Of a stretch of DNA of 13,889 bases, positions 1-5,932 are shown piece by piece. Each line of letters opens with the position of its first letter. Positions within the stretch are counted from its first letter, which is position 1. The translations under genes and the position numbers were made by a program. The notes under the pieces are model-generated. The model saw nothing but the letters and a program-made list of their open reading frames with translations. It did no database searches and had not been told where the DNA came from. The stretch lies in the NCBI GenBank assembly GCA_002405485.1, contig DHLW01000081.1:16722-30610 (forward strand), written 5' to 3'. The stretch is from Phycisphaerales bacterium UBA4658 (GTDB lineage Bacteria > Planctomycetota > Phycisphaerae > Phycisphaerales > UBA1924).

Positions 1-727
1 CGATGTTCTCGATCCCGCACACGATGATGCAGTTGTCCTTCTTGTCGCGGACAACCTCCAGCTCGTACTCCTTCCAGCCCAGAACCGACTGGTCGATCTG
101 CACCTGCCCGATCATGCTCGCCCGGAGCCCGCGCGTCATGATCTCGTCGAACTCCTCCTTGTTGTACGCGATGCCCCCGCCGCTCCCGCCCAGCGTGAAC
201 GCCGGACGGATGATCGCCGGCAACCCGATCTCCTCCAGGAACGCCCTGGCCTCGGCGAGCGTCGTCACCGTCTTGGCCTTGGGCATCTTCAGCCCCAGCC
301 CCTCGACGATGTCCTTGAACGCCTGCCGATCCTCGGCCCGGTGGATCACCTGCCGGTTCGCCCCGATCATCTCCACCCCGAACTCCTGCAGCACCCCCTG
401 GTCCCAGAGCGCGCACGCGCAGTTCAACGCCGTCTGACCCCCAAGCGTCGGAAGCAGCGCGTGAATCGGATCCCCCAGCTCCTGCTGACGGATGATGATC
501 TTCTTCACCGCCTCCGGCGTGATCGGCTCGATGTACGTCCGATCGCTGAATCCCGGATCCGTCATGATCGTCGCCGGGTTCGAGTTCACCAGCACCACCC
601 GGAACCCCTCGCTCTTCAGCGACTTGCACCCCTGCGTGCCCGAATAGTCAAACTCGCACCCCTGCCCGATGACGATCGGCCCCGATCCCAGCACCAGAAT
701 CGTCTTGATATCACTGCGCTTCGGCAT
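1..727 (-). CDS. carB: Carbamoyl-phosphate synthase large subunit, N-terminal part (3' end outside window)
   Basis: The large subunit of carbamoyl-phosphate synthase makes carbamoyl phosphate from bicarbonate, ammonia (channelled from the small subunit's glutamine) and two ATP, feeding pyrimidine and arginine synthesis in the cytoplasm. Only the first 242 residues are in the window; the full family protein is about 1,070 residues, so the gene continues past the left edge. Visible hallmarks are [19 protein letters not shown] (about residues 14-32), [11 protein letters not shown] (47-57), GGQTALN (96-102), and the ATP-grasp glycine-rich segment [12 protein letters not shown] (174-185). The segment [12 protein letters not shown] (217-228) also matches the family. 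The ATG at 727 is preceded by AGGA five bases upstream, and the protein starts where CarB normally starts. The small-subunit gene is not adjacent here. Identification is by recognition of family motifs and is very secure. Confidence 0.97.
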   Translation of the reverse strand, partial: MPKRSDIKTILVLGSGPIVIGQGCEFDYSGTQGCKSLKSEGFRVVLVNSNPATIMTDPGFSDRTYIEPITPEAVKKIIIRQQELGDPIHALLPTLGGQTALNCACALWDQGVLQEFGVEMIGANRQVIHRAEDRQAFKDIVEGLGLKMPKAKTVTTLAEARAFLEEIGLPAIIRPAFTLGGSGGGIAYNKEEFDEIMTRGLRASMIGQVQIDQSVLGWKEYELEVVRDKKDNCIIVCGIENI

Positions 728-889
728 CGGCGTCCTGACGGCAAGAGCACGCTGCGCCCGCCGCACGGCTCCACCGCGCTGCTCGCCCCGGGCGCAAACT
801 CCGCCACGATAGACCCCCTCACCTCCGCTTTCACCTCGTTCCTCCCGATTCCGTGCACAACGCCCCGAAGCACCGCTCGGCGGCCGCCC

Positions 890-2149
890 TCAGTTCCCCC
901 GACTCTGACCCGAGAACACCCTCGCAATCGTCAGATCCGGCCGGTGCGATTGCAGATGCACCAGCCCGCGCGCAATCGCCAGCTCCAGATCCGGGCTCAC
1001 ACACCGCGGATCCAGCGCCTCTCCCGCGTGCGCTTCCCGAAGCTGCCGAGTCTGCTCCGCGCTCAGCCCCGCGATCACCAGCGTCCGCTTCTGCTGGTGC
1101 AGCCGCGCAAGTGCCGCCCGCAGCTCGAACGCCGCGTCCGAATCCAGTTGCTGCACGTCCGTCAGGTCCAACACCACCACCCGCGCTGCCTCGGGCACCC
1201 GCTCCGACCACGCCAGCAGGTTCGGCAATCGCTGCAGGCCCCCGCGACCTCGCCCACGCACCTGGTCGTGGCGGAGGTGATACACCACGATCTCCGGCGG
1301 GAGATTCAGGCCAAAGTCCGCCACCAGCTCGCTCGGCTCGATCTCCGCGATCGGATGCCGCGCATCCTGATACACCATCACCAGCATGAACACCACCGGC
1401 GGCACCATCGCCAGCGTGTGCACATAGTCATACGCGACCGTTCCGAGCGCGGCCCCAAGCGCCAGCGACCCGACGATCGACGCCAGCAGCCCAAGCCGCC
1501 GCGCCGCCGGATGCACCAGCACGTCCCGCAGCGTTCCGCCCTCCGAAAGCCACTGACGAACCACAAAGCCGAACTGCGCCCCCTCCATCCCAAGGTCCGT
1601 GAGCACGCCCGTCACATGCGTCGTCCGCACCACACCGCTGGAAATCCGCGTGATGGTCGCGTTCTGCAGCCCCATCGCCGCCGACGCGATCCCCAGAAAC
1701 ACGTACAGCCGCACCCCGGTCTCCACAGTCCCGGGTTCGTGCCACCGCAGCATCACCGCAAGCACGCCCAGAAGCGCCGCCTCCAGAGCCATGGGCAGGA
1801 TGTAGATCGACTCCCACGCTCGCCTGCGGGCAAACTCCATGACCCACCCGCTCGCCGCGGCCCCAAGGACGAACGTCACCAGCACAAACCCCGCAAAGCC
1901 CGCCAGATTCCAGTGTGTCCCCGCGTCCTGCCAGCCGCCCGCCGTCGATCGAACGCCTTCCACCACCTGAAATCCCAGGTCCGACGTGGTCCCGGTCATG
2001 TGGCTGCTGGCATGCCGGCAGACGATGAGCGTGACGATGTTCGTATACCCCGCCACCCACGCCAGAGTCAACGCCAGCCGCGCTTGCTGACCAAAGGAAT
2101 GCGCCTGGGCGACAAACACCCTGAACAGTACCTGCACCGGCAAGGACAC
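890..2149 (-). CDS. YoaK/DUF1275-family membrane protein fused to a C-terminal STAS domain
   Basis: A 419-residue inner-membrane protein of unknown activity. Residues about 24-260 hold six hydrophobic segments (roughly 24-44, 82-104, 114-135, 145-163, 219-240, 245-260). They carry DUF1275 hallmarks: HMTGTTSDLG near 50-59 and GLQNATITR...THVTGVLTDLG near 160-187. The cytoplasmic tail (about 283-402) reads as a STAS domain: VVVLDLTDVQQLDSDAAF (324-341) fits the strand followed by the conserved acidic/Ser loop, and TLVIAGLS (356-363) fits the next strand. STAS tails are best known on SulP anion transporters and anti-anti-sigma factors, so the tail may regulate the membrane part; this is inference. 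The start is a GTG, chosen because an in-frame TAA lies 11 codons upstream and no better start precedes the first helix. No clear ribosome-binding site is seen. It lies upstream of carB on the same strand with a 162-base gap. Confidence 0.85.
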   Translation of the reverse strand: MSLPVQVLFRVFVAQAHSFGQQARLALTLAWVAGYTNIVTLIVCRHASSHMTGTTSDLGFQVVEGVRSTAGGWQDAGTHWNLAGFAGFVLVTFVLGAAASGWVMEFARRRAWESIYILPMALEAALLGVLAVMLRWHEPGTVETGVRLYVFLGIASAAMGLQNATITRISSGVVRTTHVTGVLTDLGMEGAQFGFVVRQWLSEGGTLRDVLVHPAARRLGLLASIVGSLALGAALGTVAYDYVHTLAMVPPVVFMLVMVYQDARHPIAEIEPSELVADFGLNLPPEIVVYHLRHDQVRGRGRGGLQRLPNLLAWSERVPEAARVVVLDLTDVQQLDSDAAFELRAALARLHQQKRTLVIAGLSAEQTRQLREAHAGEALDPRCVSPDLELAIARGLVHLQSHRPDLTIARVFSGQSRGN

Positions 2150-2252
2150 ATCGTGCCCGACCGACCATCCGGACCCGTGTTATCCGGACGTTCGGGCACC
2201 GGTTCGGCCATTGCTGGCCCCGTGGGACCATCGTGGCTGTTTTGAACGAAGT

Positions 2253-2270
2253 CGAAGTTTCGAAACTTCG
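2253..2270. repeat. 18-base perfect palindrome
   Basis: CGAAGTTTCGAAACTTCG is its own reverse complement. It sits about 103 bases left of the start of the DUF1275-STAS gene on the minus strand and about 70 bases upstream of the -35 of the plus-strand gene, so it could be an operator for either direction. The half-site AAGTTT recurs at 2354-2359 next to the plus-strand promoter. Function is inferred only. Confidence 0.6.
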
Positions 2271-2340
2271 GCCTCACGTCCGCAACATTGCCCGAGAAAA
2301 GCGAAGTTGAACCGATTTTTCGCGGTTTCCCAACTCTGCG

Positions 2341-2369
2341 TTGACAAACCATCAAGTTTCCCGCAAACT
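2341..2369 (+). promoter_or_regulatory. Candidate sigma70-type promoter of the first secreted mosaic gene
   Basis: A perfect -35 TTGACA (2341-2346) is followed after exactly 17 bases by CAAACT (2364-2369), which keeps the key A2, A4 and T6 of TATAAT. The same two hexamers with the same spacing occur upstream of the paralogous gene at 5866-5894. If used, transcription would begin near 2376, giving a leader of roughly 180 bases before the ATG at 2559. Confidence 0.55.
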
Positions 2370-2391
2370 TGCGATATCCGGAGTTTGCGGG
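2353..2391. repeat. Overlapping inverted repeats across the -10 region
   Basis: Two inverted repeats share DNA here. CAAGTTT (2353-2359) pairs with AAACTTG (2365-2371) across five bases. CCCGCAAACT (2360-2369) pairs with AGTTTGCGGG (2382-2391) across twelve bases. The middle element AAACT is used by both, so the two pairings are mutually exclusive as hairpins. The shared element covers the proposed -10, which is the position expected for an operator. Whether it acts as DNA operator or as RNA structure is unknown. Confidence 0.5.
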
Positions 2392-2450
2392 GTGCCTTTT
2401 GGCGTTCGCAGTCGACCGCCGCAGCCCGTTCACTCCGGAAGAGCCGTTCT

Positions 2451-2468
2451 GAGAGTCTCCCAACTCTC
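2451..2468 (+). repeat. Small leader hairpin upstream of the first secreted mosaic gene
   Basis: GAGAGT (2451-2456) and ACTCTC (2463-2468) are exact inverted repeats around a six-base loop. They fall in the predicted untranslated leader, about 90 bases upstream of the ATG. The hairpin overlaps the second copy of a TCCCAACTCT direct repeat. It is short and could be chance. Confidence 0.3.
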
Positions 2469-2558
2469 GCGGCTCGAAGTGTGTGGTTCCCGAGCGTGGA
2501 CGCGAGCGCATGCCGCGGCCATTGCTCGGGGGCGTGTTTACACGAAGGTGGTGTGTCC

Positions 2559-5500
2559 ATGTCGAAGATTCGAACGCCCAGGATCCTGGCGGCGTTGGCG
2601 TGCTGTATGGGCGGGTTGCTCTCCGCCTCAGCCATCGCCCAGCCCGCAAACAACACGTGCGGTCAGAACCGTGCGTCATTCACCATCCCCAGCACCGGCG
2701 GTGTTGTGACCCAGTCCGTCACCGGCTGGACGCGCGACGGCGCCGCCTGCTCCGGCACCACGGGTGCTGACGTGTACTACTACTTCACCCCGGCCACCGC
2801 TGGTCCCTGGCGGCTGGACACCTGCACCAGCCCGAGCTTCGACTCGGTGCTCTCCATCCACGAGGACATCTGCCCCGTTGCCGCCACCACCTACGCCGAT
2901 GGCGCCACCGCGGCCGTCGCGTGCAGCGACGACTCCTGCGGCTCATCTTCACGGATTTCGTCCATCACGCTGACCCCCGGCGAAACGTACATCATCCGCG
3001 TCGCCCGTTGGTCCGGCACCGCCGCGGCCACGTTCACCCTCACGGTCCTCGACCTCGGTGTGACCGGCGCCTGCTGCAATGCTGCTGGCGTCTGCACCGT
3101 GGTGACCGCTGCGGCGTGCACCACCTCCTTCCAGGGCAGCGGCACCGGCTGCTCCCCGAACCCCTGCCCCCAGCCCCCGGCCAACGACCTGTGCACGGCG
3201 GCTGAGGTCATCCCCGCGACGGCCATCCCGTTCAACGCCAGCGTGACCGGCAACCTGCTCGTCGCCGGCCCCACCACGACGATCACGCCGGGCGTCTGCG
3301 CGTCCTCGGCCCGTGACGTGTTCTACTCCTTCACGCCCGTGGACAGCGGCAGCTACACCTTCACCACCTGCAACAGTGTCACGGGCACGCTCGATACGGT
3401 CCTGTCAGTCCACAGCGCCTGCCCGGCCGACGGCAGCAACTCCATCGGCTGCAGCGACGACTCCTGCACCGGCGGCGTCGGTCCGTCCACCATCTCCAAC
3501 CTCGCCCTCACCGGCGGCACGACCTACATCATCCGCGTCGCCCGCTGGTCCACCGGCGCCGGCGGCCCCTTCCGGCTGGACATCACCACCGGCGCGTTCG
3601 GCGCCTGCTGCGACACCGCCGCCGGCACCTGCCTCCTGCAGAGCCAGGCGTCCTGCCCGACCGGCTTCCAGGGTGACGGCACGCTGTGCTCTCCGAACCC
3701 CTGCCTCGGCGCGTGCTGCAACCCGACCTCCGGTGCCTGCACGCTGACCGGCTCGGCCGCCTGCGCCTCGCCCAACGTCTTCCAGGGAACGGGCACGCTC
3801 TGCACCCCGAACCCCTGCCCGCAGCCCCCGCCCCCGGCCAACGACGAGTGCACCGCCGCCGTCGCTCTGACCGTCGGCACCGCCGGCTCCGGTCAGCTCA
3901 CCGGCGCCACCGGCACGGACATCAGCCTCTGCTCCGCTACGGACGTGGACGTCTGGTTCTCCGTGACCCCGGCCGCCAGCGGCACGTTCACGGTCACCGT
4001 GACGCCCTCGAGCACGTCCGATGACGCGGCGGCGATCGCCGTGTTCGAGTCCTGCCCCCCGACTCCGGACGTTCACCTGGCCTGCACGGCTCAGCCCGGC
4101 CTGGGTACGGTCAGCACCGTCACCTTCTCCGGTGTCGGCGGCTCGACGTACTTCATCCGCGCTGGCGCGTTCCTCGGTGACGCCGGCAGCTTCAGCATTC
4201 TCGTGCAGGGCGTGACCGCTGGCGCCTGCTGCAATGACATCACCGGCGTGTGCACCCTCGTGACCACCGGCGTCTGCGCGACTGGCTCGACCTACCAGGG
4301 CGACAACACCGTCTGCACCCCCAGCCCGTGCCCGGCTTCCGGCGCGTGCTGCAATGACACGACCGGCACCTGCTCCACGACCATCCAGGCCGCCTGCCCC
4401 TCCGGCAGCACCTGGCAGGGCGCGGCGACCGTCTGCACCCCGAACCCCTGCCCGCAGCCCCCGCCCCCGGCCAACGACGACTGCGCCTCGGCGGTTGCTC
4501 TGACCGTCGGCGCTGCTCCGATCCCGGGCACGACCGCGGCCGCTACCCAGAGCCAGACCGGCTCGTGCACCGGCTCGACGCTGGACGTGTTCTACAGCTT
4601 CAACGCCGCCGCGGCCGGCACCTTCACCGCGACCGTTGACTCCGCCTCCACCACCCTGTTCTCGATCATCGCTCTGGATGCGTGCGGTGGCGCCGAGCTC
4701 GCCTGCACGGGTGCGCTCGTCGATCCGGCCGTCCTGACCTTCTCCGTCCCCGGCGCCGGCACCTACTACCTCCGCGTCGCCACCTTCGTCCCCGGCGAGA
4801 GCTTCACGGTGAGCATCTCGACCACGATCGCCGGCGCGTGCTGCAACCCGGTCAACGGCTTCTGCACCATCTCCACGACCGGCGCTGCCGGCTGCGCCTC
4901 GGGCACCAACTACCAGGGCGACAACACCGTCTGCACCCCCAACCCCTGCCCGCAGCCCCCGCCCCCGGCCAACGACACCTGCGGCACCGCTCAGGCCCTG
5001 GCGCTGAACGTCCCCTTCCTCGGCGACAACACCGCGGCGACCGGTGACGGCACCGAAGGCCCCGGCGGCGCGTGCTACTTCACCAGCCCGACCAACTTCA
5101 GCAAGGCCGTCTGGTTCACCTTCACCGCTCCGGCGACCGGTCTCTACGGCATCACCGCCTGCGGTTCGAGCTTCGACACCCTCCTCTCCATCTTCGACGG
5201 CACCTGCGCCGCGGTCGGCACCGAGCTCGGCTGCGACGATGACAACTGCGACGGCATCACGCCCCCGGGCAGCGGCCTCGCCTCCATCATCGCGCCGGTC
5301 TCCCTCACCGGCGGTCAGGTCTACCTGATCCGGCTCTCGTCCTACACCCCGACCGGCAGCACGACGCCCTCCGTCGGCGCCTACACCATCACGGTCACGG
5401 GCACCGCCCCGGCCGGCGTCTGCTGCCGCGGCGCTACCTGCAGCACCGCGGTCGCCCCGGCCGCCTGCGTCACCACCGGCACTCAGTGGGGCGCGAGCTT

Positions 5501-5729
5501 CAGCACCGCTTCCGGCACCTGCAACATCGCCGGCAACAACACCTCCCCCTGCTGCCACGCCAACTACGACAAGTCCACCGACGGCATCCAGGTCGCCGAC
5601 ATCTTCGCCTTCCTCAACGACTGGTTCGCCTCCAGCACCTTCGCCGACTTCGGCGGCGACGGCACCGTGGCCCCGGACGTGAACGACATCTTCGACTTCC
5701 TCAACGCCTGGTTCGCCGGCGGCTGCTAA
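2559..5729 (+). CDS. Secreted mosaic protein: five PPC-like domains, six GACC Cys-rich modules, dockerin-like C-terminus
   Basis: A 1,056-residue exported protein of unknown function. Residues 1-27 form a signal peptide with likely cleavage at ASAIA/QPAN. Five PPC-like beta-sandwich domains (about 28-169, 208-347, 427-554, 639-758, 807-952) share a pattern DVxYxFTP...FDxVLSxH...CSDDSC...TYIIRVA. Between them are Cys-rich modules opening with GACC at 170, 348, 384, 555, 595 and 759, and a GVCC variant at 953, most closing with C[TS]PNPC. The linker PQPPPPANDxC recurs. Residues 998-1056 are a dockerin-like duplication opening with CC and ending WFAGGC. Those loops depart from canonical calcium loops by short insertions. 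The ATG at 2559 is chosen because it starts the signal peptide and has AAGGTGG seven bases upstream; the frame is open further upstream without family features. Codons are strongly C-ending, hinting at high expression. Its tandem paralogue follows at 5933. Adhesion or surface display is plausible but inferred. Confidence 0.85.
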   Translation: MSKIRTPRILAALACCMGGLLSASAIAQPANNTCGQNRASFTIPSTGGVVTQSVTGWTRDGAACSGTTGADVYYYFTPATAGPWRLDTCTSPSFDSVLSIHEDICPVAATTYADGATAAVACSDDSCGSSSRISSITLTPGETYIIRVARWSGTAAATFTLTVLDLGVTGACCNAAGVCTVVTAAACTTSFQGSGTGCSPNPCPQPPANDLCTAAEVIPATAIPFNASVTGNLLVAGPTTTITPGVCASSARDVFYSFTPVDSGSYTFTTCNSVTGTLDTVLSVHSACPADGSNSIGCSDDSCTGGVGPSTISNLALTGGTTYIIRVARWSTGAGGPFRLDITTGAFGACCDTAAGTCLLQSQASCPTGFQGDGTLCSPNPCLGACCNPTSGACTLTGSAACASPNVFQGTGTLCTPNPCPQPPPPANDECTAAVALTVGTAGSGQLTGATGTDISLCSATDVDVWFSVTPAASGTFTVTVTPSSTSDDAAAIAVFESCPPTPDVHLACTAQPGLGTVSTVTFSGVGGSTYFIRAGAFLGDAGSFSILVQGVTAGACCNDITGVCTLVTTGVCATGSTYQGDNTVCTPSPCPASGACCNDTTGTCSTTIQAACPSGSTWQGAATVCTPNPCPQPPPPANDDCASAVALTVGAAPIPGTTAAATQSQTGSCTGSTLDVFYSFNAAAAGTFTATVDSASTTLFSIIALDACGGAELACTGALVDPAVLTFSVPGAGTYYLRVATFVPGESFTVSISTTIAGACCNPVNGFCTISTTGAAGCASGTNYQGDNTVCTPNPCPQPPPPANDTCGTAQALALNVPFLGDNTAATGDGTEGPGGACYFTSPTNFSKAVWFTFTAPATGLYGITACGSSFDTLLSIFDGTCAAVGTELGCDDDNCDGITPPGSGLASIIAPVSLTGGQVYLIRLSSYTPTGSTTPSVGAYTITVTGTAPAGVCCRGATCSTAVAPAACVTTGTQWGASFSTASGTCNIAGNNTSPCCHANYDKSTDGIQVADIFAFLNDWFASSTFADFGGDGTVAPDVNDIFDFLNAWFAGGC
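3799..3847 (+). repeat. 49-base perfect direct repeat, copy 1 (linker)
   Basis: This 49-base stretch is identical to 4432-4480. It encodes the junction CTPNPCPQPPPPANDxC between a Cys-rich module and the next beta-sandwich domain. Related copies differ by one or a few bases at 4930-4977 in the same gene and at 7616-7656 in the paralogue. Such conservation at the DNA level suggests recent module duplication or gene conversion. Confidence 0.85.
4432..4480 (+). repeat. 49-base perfect direct repeat, copy 2 (linker)
   Basis: Identical to 3799-3847, at the equivalent module junction two beta-sandwich domains further on. A second exact repeat, 32 bases long, occurs close by: 4292-4323 matches 4910-4941 and encodes the YQGDNTVCTP segment. 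Confidence 0.85.
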
Positions 5730-5761
5730 GCCACCCGGTTGATCTCAACGCGTCTACACCC

Positions 5762-5792
5762 CAGCCCCTCGGCCCGTCCGGCCGAGGGGCTG
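5762..5792 (+). terminator. Terminator-like hairpin after the first secreted mosaic gene
   Basis: CAGCCCCTCGGCC (5762-5774) and GGCCGAGGGGCTG (5780-5792) form a perfect 13-base-pair stem with a five-base loop, followed by TCGTTT. It begins 32 bases after the stop codon at 5727-5729. The T-run is short, as is common in GC-rich genomes. Confidence 0.75.
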
Positions 5793-5848
5793 TCGTTTAC
5801 GGAGCCCGCGTCCACGATCCGCGCGATCGGAAGGGGCCAACTTCCGGA

Positions 5849-5864
5849 ATGTTGCTCGCAACAT
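5849..5864. repeat. Inverted repeat abutting the second promoter
   Basis: ATGTTGC (5849-5855) and GCAACAT (5858-5864) are exact inverted repeats with a two-base spacer. The right arm ends one base before the -35 TTGACA, an operator-like position. A lone GCAACAT half-site also occurs at 2282-2288, upstream of the paralogue's promoter. The regulator is unknown. Confidence 0.5.
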
Positions 5865-5865
5865 C

Positions 5866-5894
5866 TTGACAGGTGCGTTAAAATCGAGCAAACT
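5866..5894 (+). promoter_or_regulatory. Candidate sigma70-type promoter of the second secreted mosaic gene
   Basis: TTGACA (5866-5871), 17 bases, then CAAACT (5889-5894): the same hexamers and spacing as at 2341-2369. The spacer sequences are otherwise different, so the match is not simple duplication of the whole segment. Predicted transcription would start near 5901, leaving a leader of only about 32 bases before the ATG at 5933. TAAAAT at 5879-5884 is an alternative -10 but lacks a -35 at proper spacing. Confidence 0.6.
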
Positions 5895-5932
5895 CTCTGA
5901 AATGGGGCGGTGTTTTCAGAGCGGGAGTCACC

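Larger units (their letters stand above)
2150..2558. other. Divergent intergenic region, 409 bases, rich in inverted repeats
   Basis: This region lies between the minus-strand DUF1275-STAS gene and the first plus-strand secreted mosaic gene. I see no convincing protein gene in it; the open frames that cross it have no family features. It holds an 18-base perfect palindrome (2253-2270), a promoter-like TTGACA-N17-CAAACT (2341-2369) overlapped by two inverted repeats, a 10-base direct repeat TCCCAACTCT (2328-2337 and 2458-2467), and a small hairpin in the predicted leader (2451-2468). It is visibly more AT-rich than its surroundings between about 2240 and 2400. No minus-strand promoter could be assigned with confidence. 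Confidence 0.7.

Noticed and set aside
879..888. GGCGGCCGCC palindrome after the DUF1275-STAS gene as a terminator
   Set aside because: It has no loop, no T-run and only ten bases, and such runs are expected by chance in this GC-rich DNA.
341..2245. Long plus-strand open frame opposite carB and the DUF1275-STAS gene
   Set aside because: It is Arg/His/Pro-rich with no family features, and the minus strand carries clear CarB and DUF1275 motifs. It is an antisense shadow of high-GC coding DNA.
2211..2558. Extended N-terminus for the first secreted mosaic protein
   Set aside because: The frame is open back to 2211, but the added residues look non-coding, cover the promoter-like region and would bury the signal peptide.
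3799..4977. Regularly spaced repeats as a possible CRISPR array
   Set aside because: The repeats are in-frame coding linkers spaced by whole protein domains, not short direct repeats with uniform spacers.
3405..5558. 717-codon minus-strand open frame inside the first secreted mosaic gene
   Set aside because: It consists of Gly/Ala/Arg/Asp low-complexity sequence mirroring the repetitive plus-strand codons, with no signal or domain.
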